64,000 bases of DNA from Amorphochlora amoebiformis. Its lineage: Eukaryota > Cercozoa > Chlorarachniophyceae. Location: positions 62,001 through 126,000 of the forward strand of contig BAAHQB010000195.1 in the NCBI GenBank assembly GCA_054601695.1, written 5' to 3'. Shown piece after piece: positions 1-62,981 of this stretch. Each line of letters starts with the position of its first letter. Position 1 is the first letter of the stretch. The translations under genes and the position numbers were made by a program. The notes under the pieces were generated by a model that saw nothing but the letters and a program-made list of their open reading frames with translations, searched no databases and was not told the origin of the DNA.

Positions 1-10
1 TATTTTGCAT

Positions 11-131
<121 letters not shown>

Positions 132-252
132 TATATATAGATAATATATACATATACATATATATATATATATATATTACATTCATATTTATATATATAT
201 ATACATACATATATACATATATATAAATTACATACATTCATAGTACTATGTT

Positions 253-306
<54 letters not shown>

Positions 307-331
307 AGTGTGTGTGTGTGTGTATGTGTGC

Positions 332-365
<34 letters not shown>

Positions 366-477
366 CATATATATATATATATATATATATATTAATGGCA
401 TATAAATACACATACGGTGTTTGTGTGTGTTATAAATACCGTAAGTGGAGCTTTGAATCTCTTAAGGACCTGAAAGA

Positions 478-1500
478 TATATGCTTAGGCTTAACTTTAA
501 CCTTAACGTTACCCATAGGCAAAACATTGCCGAACGTAGCCCTGGCCCTTATCCTTAGCCTTAGCCTTAGCCTTAGGCTTAAGTAGGCATAGCTTTAGCC
601 TTAGTTTTAGGCTTAGTTACGCTTAAGCCTAGGCTTAGGCTTAGACTTAGGCTTAGGCTTAGGCTTAGGCTTAGGCTTAGGCTTGGGCGTAGGCTTAGGC
701 TTAGGCTTAGGCTTAGGCTTAGGCTTAGGCTTAGGCTTAGGCTGAGGCTTAGGCTTAGGCTTAGGCTTAGGCTTAGGCTTAGGCGTAGGCTTAGGCTTAG
801 GCGTAGGCTTAATAGGATTAGGCTGAGGCTTAGACTTCGGCTTAGGCTTAGGATAAGGCTTAGGCTTAGGCTTAGCCTTAGGCTTAGGCTTAGGCTTAGC
901 CTTAGGCTTAGGCTTAGCCTTAGGCTTAGGCTTAGGCTTAGGCTTAAGCTTAGGCTTAGGCTTAGACTTAGACTTAGGCTTAGGCTTAGCCTTAGGCTTC
1001 GGCTTAGGCTTGGGCGTAGGCTTGGGCTTAGGCTTAGGCTTAGGCTTAGGCTTAGGCTTAGGCTTAGTAGGCTTAGGCTTAGGCTTAGGCTTAGGCTTAG
1101 GCTTAGCCTTAGGCTTTAGGCTTAGGCTTAGGCTTAGGCTTAACCTTAGGCTTAGGCTTAGGCTTAGCCTTAGGCTGAGGCTTAGACTGAGGCTTAGGCT
1201 TAGGATAAGGCTTAGGCTTAGGCTTAGGCTTAGGCTTAGGCTTAGGCTTAGGCTTAGGCTTAGGCTTAGGCTTAAGCTTAAGGCTAGGCTTAGGCTTAGA
1301 CTTAGGCTTAGGCTTAGGCTTAGGCTTAGCCTTAGGTTTAGGCTTAGGCGTAGGCTTAATAGGATTAGACTGAGGCTTAGACTTAGGCTTAGGATAAGGC
1401 TTAGGCTTAGGCTTAGGTTTGCGCTTGGGCTTAGGCTTAGGCTTAGGCTTAGGCTTAGGTTTAGGCTCAGGATTAGGCGAAGGTTTAGCTTTAGCCTTAG
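478..1500. repeat. TTAGGC hexamer array
   Basis: About 900 nt of tandem TTAGGC on the plus strand, with scattered variants (TTAGCC, TTAGAC, GTAGGC, TTCGGC). TTAGGC is the nematode telomere hexamer, but here it is flanked by ordinary intron-like sequence and the genome looks algal. It is therefore probably an interstitial array. The Leu/Arg-repeat open frame across it is a repeat translation. Confidence 0.9.
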
Positions 1501-1640
1501 GCTTATGGGTTATGGGTTATATGTTATCGGTTATAGGTTATATAGGTTATGGGTTTTTGCGTTATGGGTTATAGGTTATGGGCTAGTGATAATGGGTTAT
1601 GGGTTATAGGTTATGGGTTATGGGTTATGGGTTATAGGTT
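1501..1640. repeat. GGGTTAT-type tandem repeat
   Basis: Directly after the TTAGGC array the repeat changes to a 7-8 nt unit (GGGTTAT, with GGTTATA variants) for about 140 nt, then unique sequence begins. It is a degenerate telomere-like block. Confidence 0.8.
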
Positions 1641-1751
1641 ATGGTTGTACGTGTGAAATGCACGTGAAGTATGCGTGTTCGTTGCGTATTGTCGTCAAGT
1701 GCAAATCTTGATTAACCCTGTGTGTTTTAAAAACATATCAAATACGTAACT

Positions 1752-1809
<58 letters not shown>

Positions 1810-1988
1810 TATATATATATATATATGTATTTATATACGTGTGTGTGTTTGTGTTTGTGCGTGTGTACATGTGTATATGTATATAATATATGTATGTGTG
1901 TATATGATATATATATATATATATGATATTTATATATATATATATATATTTATTTATTTGTATATATATATATAATATAAATATACAT

Positions 1989-2019
<31 letters not shown>

Positions 2020-2056
2020 GATGTATATAGCAAAAATATATTAATGCATACATACG

Positions 2057-2153
<97 letters not shown>

Positions 2154-2329
2154 TATATAGTATGTTTATACATTATATACATATATATATATATATATAT
2201 AACATATATGTATATACATATATATATATATATATATTTATAAACATATACGAAAAATGTGCATATTTACATATGTATATTGCATACGTATATATTTAAA
2301 TAAATTCATATTACATACCTCAGCGGGAG

Positions 2330-2680
2330 AAGTAAGTTAATGAGTTTTGGTAACGGCTGCAGACATCCCGCCGTGTACATAAGCTTGACCATCTATAGTA
2401 TGCTTACACATCTCAGCGGGTCAAGAAACGTAATGATGACTTTTGGTAATGATACATAAGCTTGGCCGTCTGTATTATGTTTATGTATCTAAGCTTGGCC
2501 GTCTGTATTATGTTTATATATCTAAGCTTGGCCGTCTGTATTATGTTTATATATCTAAGCTTGGCCATCTGTATTATGTTTGTTATATATCTAAGAGTGT
2601 CAACGAATGTAATGGGTTTTAGTAACGGCTGCAGGCATCCCACCGTGTATACAACCTTCACCATCTACATTATGTTACAC
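2330..2680. repeat. 33-nt minisatellite with flanking partial copies
   Basis: Four to five copies of a unit of about 33 nt containing AAGCTTGGCCGTCTGTATTA run from about 2455 to 2590. A longer related block containing AACGGCTGCAG(A/G)CATCC appears once on each side (about 2350 and 2625). No exon recognised. Confidence 0.85.
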
Positions 2681-2682
2681 AA

Positions 2683-2729
<47 letters not shown>

Positions 2730-2787
2730 GTAAATATGTATACATACATATATATATATATATATGTATATACTGATGTACATACAG

Positions 2788-2871
<84 letters not shown>

Positions 2872-3216
2872 CTCCGTGCATGTGAGAAAGGCAGGTCGTA
2901 AAGAGGCTTTTAGACTTTTCTGAATACTCGAATATTCAACGTTTGGTAGAGTACTCTAGAAATTTCGGGAGTTTTCGGGAATTTCGGGAGTTTTCGGAAG
3001 TTTGCGAGAGTTCTAGAGACAGATTATGAGGGGAAAGATACCGCGAAGCACAAGCCAATGGAATCCAGTTCAAGTGCGCTGTATGTACATCGACAACTAC
3101 CCAGATCCTGGATATGCAAACATATAATGTATCTATAATATATATATATATATTTTTATATTATATGGGAAAATATACAATGTAAATAAAGATTAGTTAA
3201 ATTAATCATGACCAAA

Positions 3217-3442
3217 ATACATATTGTATTGTGTATACGAGTTTTCATATTCATAAAGAGTACATATACATGTTTATATATATGTGTATATGTATATGAA
3301 TACATATTGTATTGTGTATACGAGTTTTCATATTGATAAAGAGTACATATACATGTTTATATATATGTGTATATGTATATGAATACATATTGTATTGTGT
3401 ATACGAGTTTTCATATTGATAAAGAGTATATATACATGTTTA
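3217..3442. repeat. 82-nt tandem repeat, three copies
   Basis: The segment starting TACATATTGTATTGTGTA recurs with a period of about 82 nt at 3219, 3301 and 3383. The last copy is truncated and runs into a TA tract. Copies differ at single bases only. Confidence 0.85.
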
Positions 3443-3465
3443 TATATATATATATACATATGTAT

Positions 3466-3546
<81 letters not shown>

Positions 3547-3608
3547 TATACATATATATATATATATAATATGTGTATATATTTACATATTTGTGTGCAA
3601 AATATATG

Positions 3609-3655
<47 letters not shown>

Positions 3656-3740
3656 TGATGTGTACTGTTTTGGTCTCCTTGTTGAGATGAGGCACGTTGA
3701 CTTGACACTTGCCCTCACGTAGACAAACACATCAGATCAA

Positions 3741-3779
<39 letters not shown>

Positions 3780-3791
3780 TATATATAAACG

Positions 3792-3849
<58 letters not shown>

Positions 3850-3953
3850 GTGAGTGATCAACAAAATAGAAAATATATATATATATATATATAAATATAT
3901 ATATACATATATATATATATAATAAATATATATAAACGTCTAAATATACATAC

Positions 3954-4035
<82 letters not shown>

Positions 4036-4051
4036 GTGTGTGTATGTATCC

Positions 4052-4096
<45 letters not shown>

Positions 4097-4269
4097 ATAT
4101 ACATACACACCACACACAGGTATATATATATATATGTATATATATATATACATACATAAACAAAATATGTTAAGTTGGGGTACCTGGTCTTCCAATGTTC
4201 CAATTGGTTCCCAGCCAACGCACTCATGAGACGACCCTAACGGTTGTCTTAGCCTTACTATTCGAATCT

Positions 4270-4710
4270 TGGCCTCATAACAACCTTACGCTTATTGTTA
4301 GGGTTAGGCGTTGCGTTAGGTTAGAACTGAGTATTTCGAGGCAGTTGTGGTAGTGCTGCAAGACCTCAAGGCTAGCCACGTCAAGCTAGGGTTAGGCGAG
4401 CGAATGTCCAATGCCTTATGCCAAGGGCTAGGGCAAGGACTCGCACGAGGGCTACTCATGGTTAGCAGGGTTAGGGTTAGGGCTAGGGTTAGGGTTAGGG
4501 TTAGGGTTAGGGTTAGTGTTAGGGTTAGGGTCCACAGAATTAACACGGATGAAGATGTCAAGGTTCAGCTAGGCCGGGCTAACACTTTCATTGAGGGTTA
4601 GGGGTAGGATTAGGGTTGGGGCTAGGGTTAGGATCAGATAGTTTAGCAGGTCTTAGCCGAGGGCCATTGGTTAGGGTTAAGGTTAGGGTTAGAGTTAGGG
4701 TTTTGTTAGG
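4270..4710. repeat. Interstitial TTAGGG array
   Basis: Clustered and scattered TTAGGG on the plus strand, with a near-perfect run at about 4467-4530 and degenerate copies on both sides. The surrounding sequence is unique and not a chromosome end. Frames through it are hexamer translations. Confidence 0.85.
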
Positions 4711-5034
4711 GTGTCGGGGGAACCTTGGAGAAGGGATGGATGATCGACTTTCGTGATCTTTGAAATAATTTTAAAAATGTCGCGATGCGAAACACCGCGG
4801 ACCTTGACCTCCGGGGTCTGTTTTAGTGCTACTTACTTGTCTATATTTATGTTTAGATTTCCATGACATTCATTTGTATACCTTGGCGAGAATGGATTTG
4901 CAGATATCGAATGCCTATTTCAATATATACTCTAATCTAGCAAGTTTATATATATATATATATATGTATATGTAAATGAATAGATACATGTACTTATGTA
5001 TTCGTGTGTGTGTGTTTGTGTGTGCTTGTTGTTC

Positions 5035-5203
<169 letters not shown>

Positions 5204-5249
5204 ATAAATAGATGTAATATATTAACATATAGATGTCTATATATACATA

Positions 5250-5303
<54 letters not shown>

Positions 5304-5399
5304 CGTGTGTGTGTATGTATATAATAAGAGTATGCTATGTATACAAGGTAATCTCGCGATGTATGTTCCCCAGGAGGGTGTGTCTGTGTCTGTGCCTGA

Positions 5400-5485
5400 G
5401 CTTGTGATTGTGAGATTGTGAGACTGTGAGATTGTGAGATTGTGAGATTGTGAAATTGTGAGATTGTGAGATTGTGAGATTGTGA
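5400..5485. repeat. GTGAGATT-type short tandem repeat
   Basis: About ten copies of an 8-9 nt unit (TGTGAGATT) followed by a variant tail. Intron-like surroundings, no gene seen. Confidence 0.8.
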
Positions 5486-5843
5486 TTGCGATAAGTACCT
5501 TTTGGTAATTCATCGATATTTCTTCAGCGTGTACGAGAGATAGGCTTAGGTTGAGGAGGGACCCCTGCCGTTTGCATATGCATATGTGTATGTATATGCA
5601 TATCATGCATACGGAGACCCTTAGGCTAGGAGGACCCAGATATATGCATATGCACATGAATATGCATACCCTGCTAAGAGGATACTGCCATATGCATATG
5701 GAAAGGGATAAGGATAGCTTTAGATAGGGATAGCTTTAGATAGATAAGGATAGCTTTAGATAGATAGGGAGAGGGAGAGGGAGAGGCAGTCCTGACGTAT
5801 ACATATGCTTAGGATAGGATTACTTTATGAGGTAGAAGGATCC

Positions 5844-5889
<46 letters not shown>

Positions 5890-5897
<8 letters not shown>

Positions 5898-6066
5898 TAT
5901 GTATGGGCATATATGCATATGTAATGGGCATATACGCATATATAATGGGCATATATGCATATGTAATGGGCATATACGCATATGTAATGGGCATATACGC
6001 ATATGTAATGGGCATATACGCATATGTAATGGGCATATACGCATATGTAATGGGCATATTTGCATA
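5890..6066. repeat. 21-nt minisatellite, about eight copies
   Basis: Eight near-identical copies of a 21-nt unit containing GGGCATATACGCATATGTAA. Because 21 is a multiple of 3, it yields apparent repeat proteins in several frames on both strands. These are not coding. Confidence 0.9.
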
Positions 6067-6142
6067 CCTATGGGTAAGCTTTGGGATGCCCTTCACATAT
6101 GCATATATGATTGATATATAAATATATATATATATATATATG

Positions 6143-6228
6143 TAGGATTTGATATTTTGCAACAACCTCCTTAATAGAGCTGATAGCGATAGCGCGAGAC
6201 AAAAGCTCGGAGCATCCTCCGATCACAC

Positions 6229-6232
<4 letters not shown>
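6143..6232. other. Possible exon, strand unresolved
   Basis: An island of non-repetitive sequence between TA tracts, open on both strands. On plus it has AG before 6148 and a GT after the last CACCT. On minus it has an ACAG acceptor at the other edge and reads [16 protein letters not shown] second island at about 6328-6375 is similar. Neither joins to a recognisable protein. Similar unresolved islands lie at about 3655-3735 and 4165-4235. Confidence 0.25.
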
Positions 6233-6324
<92 letters not shown>

Positions 6325-6391
6325 GATCGATGTCGCGAGCAGGCCTTCGATTACCCCTGTTTGCCAAATGTACCAATACAAAGATACAAAC

Positions 6392-6488
<97 letters not shown>

Positions 6489-6529
6489 CCAAAATTTACG
6501 TATGATAAATGAACATATACTTGTGTGTG

Positions 6530-7286
6530 TAAATCAAGAAAAAAGGCATGTAGACATACAAATTTGTTATAAGAGCATTCACATCTGTGTACACCCAGGA
6601 ATATAGATATACATACAATATTACGAGTAGTATTGACATCTATGTATACGTCACCATCTCCTAGGTATGTAGATATACTATCAGTATTCACATCAATTAA
6701 GCATTTAGATATAAAATATTACTATGAGTATTCACATCTGTGCAAAACCTTACCATTCTCCTTCGCGACATTCGCCAAATAGCCCAAGGCGGGGGGAGAT
6801 CTATGGTTAGCCTTAGGCTTAAAGATAAGCTTTGGGCTTAGGATAAGTTTAAGGCTGAGGCTTAGCCTTCAACTCCAACTGACGCTTATTACTCTTCAGG
6901 TTAGGGTTTGGTTAGGATTAGAATTGATTAGGATAGGAGTGTTGAGGATATGGGGGCGTGGTTAGGGGTTACTGGGCTGCCGAAGCGATAGTCCGTAGTA
7001 AGATATCGACCATACCGGGGGCCTAGATATATTATTAACGAGACGGTCGACTAAGGCTTGGGGTTGAGACTGGAGGATTTGGGTTAGGGCTAGATTGTTC
7101 GGAATGCCGTAGCCCGAGTCATACACTTGGCAGCATTGTGGCAGCATTGTGGGAGCATTGTGGCAGTATTGTGGCAGCATTGTGCTGACATTTTGTGTGG
7201 ATTGCGGAAGGATTGATGTGAGAGTCTAATCTGAGCAGGATTGCAGGATTTTATGATTGCAGGATTGCAGGATTAGGGTGTGATAT
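6530..7286. other. Spacer 3' of the TPR-like gene
   Basis: A TA-tract-free stretch downstream of the proposed stop at 7287. At 6560-6750 it has about four degenerate copies of a unit of about 75 nt (each with TATTCACATCT-like words), then short TTAGGC/TTAGGG remnants, then a GCAGCATTGTGG repeat at about 7135-7190. A minus open frame at 6962-7180 crosses that repeat and matches no family I know. Confidence 0.5.
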
Positions 7287-15763
<8,477 letters not shown>

Positions 15764-16019
15764 CTGTTTCCCCCACCCCACAAAAAAAGACAAGTAAGAT
15801 TCGAATAGAATCCAATTTCTCAATTTTTAGATGTCGTGTGGTTTGAGGGAGGAAGGGGGGAAGGAGAGGGGGGGGGGAGAAGATTCCGGAGAAGAAAAGG
15901 AATCGCACTCGGCCATGCTTAATGTTGTCACTCAGAATGACGATATGTGATAATCTTTTGACTATGTCACACAGAATGACAAATCTAAAAGTCACACAGC
16001 GTGACAACCCAGGGCTTAA
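15764..16019. promoter_or_regulatory. Head-to-head gene spacer with GTCA/TGAC palindromes
   Basis: About 250 nt, free of TA tracts, between the most 5' minus exon found and the plus start at 16020. Three short imperfect palindromes of the form GTCA...TGAC occur in about 90 nt (around 15930, 15965 and 15992). It is placed to act as a shared promoter. The undiscovered first exon of the minus gene may also lie here. Function is inferred from position only. Confidence 0.4.
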
Positions 16020-19029
<3,010 letters not shown>

Positions 19030-19720
19030 ATCTCGTTAGGCTGAACCTGTGTCTAGTGTGTTCTACTGTTGTCCATAGATATAATTGTAAACTTAATTTC
19101 ATGTAATCTAGGTAATAATATCTGATATATCCAGATTCTATAGAGGTTATGCATCTACTAGATCTAGCTAGTCGTCTAAGTTAGCATCATACTTTCCTAC
19201 GATATTGCTTCCCTGGAATTTGCATCATAAAATCAACTTAAACAGATTCTAGAGTTTGGACCATTGCAACTGACTGTCCGATAGCAGTGGCTACTACTAG
19301 TACTAGAGGCTAGAGCTAGAATCTACTGAGTACGGAGAATATTAACAAGATGACAAGCTAGATTCGTGATTAATAAGAGGAAGTTGCCAGAGAAATTCAG
19401 CCTCGATCATAGACCAACTCCATCTTAGTCTATCTTCCAGCAGATCTAGTGCATGTGAGTCCGATGAATCGGCGATGATGTGACTACAATTAAATTGCAT
19501 CATAAAATTGATTATTTGGCTCGCCGTGTCACGTAGTTACGCTCAAACAACAAAAAACACGAATATTAACATTTATTAGCTCTACCTACTACACTGAGCG
19601 GCTAGTGTTGTGTTAATATTCCCCTCTACTCTAGCTGCTTCCACTGGGGCCAAGCCTCCGCTAAGGACGGGTTCGGTTGTCAAACCCATCAGAATCTCAT
19701 TCAGTTTGTGTTCTCCTGGA
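19030..19720. other. Spacer between two plus-strand genes, CTAG-rich
   Basis: No TA tract and no recognisable exon. The first 550 nt are dense in CTAG and TCTAGA-like words. The last 110 nt are an open, GC-richer stretch in frame with the following ATG, probably 5' UTR, since no ATG precedes 19721. Confidence 0.6.
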
Positions 19721-23290
<3,570 letters not shown>

Positions 23291-24054
23291 GCTTACAGTC
23301 TCTGTAACCTGATACGTAACTTGCTAGTCATACCTATGTCATTAATATCTAGAATATCGGTAATTGACGGTTAATATTATCTCGATTATTTAATAAGTTC
23401 TATTTGTGTGACTGTAGGCTAGATTCTAGAGATTGGTGTGTCTACAGTGTGTAATTAGTAATTACATGATTTGACGCTGACTGACTAGTTTGAACGAGTA
23501 TCAAAACTAGCTATGATAAGTTCCTATAGTACTATTCCATAGTTATGGTACTACCTACTGTAATTTGAAGTGTCAATGCAGGCTAGTGAATCCACTGGAG
23601 CGAATGGACCCTAGGGACCTGCAGTTACTAGTACCGTGTAACAAAAACTAGTAAAATCAGATTCCTCGGTCTTGTCTGCTGGTCTACGACCACATATATA
23701 TGCAATCTCTAGAATCTCCAGAATCTAGATAAGTAGACTCATTCTAGTCGCTAGCTAGTCATGATTATTTACCTAGTACTAGTAGTACCAACTAGACCAA
23801 TTAATGATCATTCTAGACTTGATCATGAACCAGATGAATCTTGATTAATAATGTAGATATTCTAGATATTTCTGCTAACTGCAAAGATTGATCATGATCA
23901 TGATTCCAATTTGACTGACATATAAACTGCCATAGGTCAAGAATTCGCACTGCAGTACCGCATTGAGTATTTAATATTGCCTCGCTAAAGAGGATCCAGC
24001 ACAGAGAAAATATAGAAGATTATGCATAGGTTAACCCAGAACGTTAACAGGTCT
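23291..24054. other. Tail-to-tail spacer, CTAG-rich
   Basis: Lies between the stops of the oxygenase (plus) and the DUF4079 gene (minus). It holds no TA tract and no exon. The four-base palindrome CTAG, with TCTAGA and ACTAGT forms, recurs every few tens of bases. It must contain both transcript ends, but no poly(A) signal can be singled out by eye. Confidence 0.65.
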
Positions 24055-33957
<9,903 letters not shown>

Positions 33958-34737
33958 GGAGCTGCGAATCGCACTCCTGAAGCAATCCAAGGTCTCATCC
34001 AAGTGATATGCTGGCTGGAACCAGGGTGCTATAGGGACTCATATTCGTCACTTCTTAGCACCACACGGCTCTCTTGGACCTATACCCTATCTTTGTTCCT
34101 GGCCATGCGACCCGATAGGCCGCGCAACTTTTCGTTGAAAGCGTATAAACACGCTGTTTTATCGGGTAACTATCAGCCCTTATCCTTCCTGTTGCCCTCG
34201 ACACATTTGAGAAACATGTGGCAAGCAATCGTCGTGGATACCGGGAGATAGTTAATCGTACGATTCTCGAAATTTGAAAGAAATGGGGTCGAAATCGTAC
34301 CGTGCTTGCGTGCCTGCGACAGACCCTGATGCAATGGACAAAATAGAGAGGAGAAATAGAAAGCTGATCATGGCGAAGCGAGGGGACGAGCTCGAGACCA
34401 CCGTGCACGGCGACTAGTGGTGGGTAGCTGGATATCGAAGACAGGTATAATTTAAATCCCGGGGATTCTGTCCGGATTCAACGGGGAAACCCGGGAATCT
34501 GGAATTCAGAGAATCTCGGCATCATTCGACACGTGTGGAATGGCTGCGAAAGACCCACTACCGCGTCTGACATAGGCCGATGAACGACTTCAAAAATGCT
34601 GCATTCCTCGACCTGGCCCGGAAGGGTAGAAGACCATTGTAGTTTGCTTCCATTAGGGCCCGATATCCGACGATAATACACACACAACATGAACACAAAT
34701 CAACTTCTATTCTCATGCATATACCTCAGGCACCACC
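33958..34737. promoter_or_regulatory. Head-to-head spacer of DUF4079 and PH/U-box genes
   Basis: 780 nt without TA tracts between two start codons on opposite strands. The plus start at 34738 follows CACCACC and a CAG, so part of the region may be a non-coding 5' exon and intron of the plus gene. A minus open frame (34055-34408) and a plus one (34003-34251) overlap and match nothing I recognise. Best read as a bidirectional promoter region. Confidence 0.45.
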
Positions 34738-60971
<26,234 letters not shown>

Positions 60972-61715
60972 ACACGATGTCGGACTGACAAACTGACAAT
61001 GTCCATGCCAAACCCCCCAACACAAATCCTGTTCAAGTCTTTGAATCGGTTAAATATTGACATATTTTATATTAGAATATGTTGATAGAAAATCAACCTA
61101 TATGATAACGTGCGTTGAATCTTAACCGGTACACTATTAGTCGCCACCTAGGCTACCGCCGGCATTAAGCCTAATTACGATTGTACGCTGCTGTAACTAG
61201 TGTAACTAGATTTGGATTAAATTAATTTGTCGCGTCACATGCCAGTGATAAAATTTTATTTCTTGGATCTACCACAACGTCAAGGATTAACTAGATTAAC
61301 CTAGTAACATAAATAGTACCCATTATGTTTTTAGCGGACCTAGCTAATCCTAGTAATCATTAGATTTCTGGTAATTTTCTACGGTAATCCGAATGATGCT
61401 CTACTAAGTCTCGTATATATATATATGCGCGTAAGTTCATATTCCAGAGATTCTAGATATCTAGGATATTCTAGAATATTACTCTAGATTACACTAGTAT
61501 TATCTAGATTCTGACCGGTCTCTAATCTGGCTAGATCTAGTAGATATATATGACTACAATTGAGTATAGATATCGTCCGAGTGGGTCTCACGGTGAGCTA
61601 GTAAGTAAACAGAACTTGTAAAACCTCTAATCTCAAAACTTAATCCAAATTCATTTCCTCAAACTAAATTTAAAGGTGGCCTAGCCTAGTAGCGGCGATA
61701 AGTCTTATCGATAGG
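60972..61715. other. Tail-to-tail spacer, CTAG-rich
   Basis: 744 nt between the U-box stop (plus) and the AP-4 mu-like stop (minus). No TA tract apart from a short TATATATATATG, and no exon. CTAG, TCTAGA and ATCTAG words recur densely, as in 19030-19560 and 23291-24054. Confidence 0.65.
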
Positions 61716-62200
61716 TCACAGACGACATACGTAGGACTGAGACTTTGTCACGTATCGGACCCAGCGATAAGGGTTCGTGGACTGTCCGGGTGCTGTCGGC
61801 ATAATCCTCAGATATCTCACCTGGAGGCTCGATGGGTTGTACAAGGGGACCTCAAACTGCATGCTGATGGGGCCGATTTCCTTCTTGACACTATTCCGGT
61901 ATTATACGTATAAATACATTTTTATATTTATTTATGTAAATATACGTAAAAGTGTTATACAATTTCCGAACATGTAGATAGTACACAAGCGAATAATTAA
62001 AGGCACAGAAGTGAAATTAAGAGTAGAGAAATACGTATCCCTTTTAATTGTGGGGACGATCTTCGTGCAAACACACACACGCATACACACTATATATATG
62101 TAAATAATATATTACAATATGTATATGTATTGTATAAATACATAAATGCATATATTTACACACACATATATATATATATATATTATATTATATATGTATG

Positions 62201-62268
<68 letters not shown>

Positions 62269-62450
62269 TATATATATAATATATATGTAAATATGTATAT
62301 GTATATGTATTAATACATACATGCATGTATAAACACACACTTATATATATATATATATATATATTATGTATATACATATACATATACACACACTTATATA
62401 TATATATATATATATATATTATGTATATACATATACATATACATATACAT

Positions 62451-62495
<45 letters not shown>

Positions 62496-62649
62496 GCACA
62501 CATAGGTACCTGTTTGTATGTGCCTTGGTGAGGACGATCTTGCTTCGTAACGTATGCTCAGTTCCGCCTAACATCTTCTTGATTCGCCACAAAACCATCT
62601 GTCATTTACATATATACATATGTATTTCTATATATATACATATATATAC

Positions 62650-62690
<41 letters not shown>

Positions 62691-62772
62691 GTGTGTATGC
62701 TCAGTTCCGCCTAACATCTTCTTGATTCGCCACAAAACCATCTGTCAAGTGAATTATATATATATATATATA

Positions 62773-62810
<38 letters not shown>

Positions 62811-62821
62811 TACATATACAC

Positions 62822-62866
<45 letters not shown>

Positions 62867-62930
62867 GTGTGTATGCTCAGTTCCGCCTTACATCTTCTTG
62901 AATCGCCACAAAACCATCTGTCAAGTGAAT

Positions 62931-62981
<51 letters not shown>

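Noticed and set aside
1010-1609. 199-residue Leu/Arg repeat protein
   Set aside because: A pure translation of the TTAGGC hexamer; no splice or start context.
6962-7180. 72-residue minus open frame rich in Pro/Gln/Leu
   Set aside because: It begins in a GCAGCATTGTGG repeat and lies beyond the stop at 7287; no family match or splice support.
34003-34408. Plus and minus open frames of 82-117 residues between two gene starts
   Set aside because: They overlap each other in a head-to-head spacer, lack family resemblance and have no supporting splice sites.
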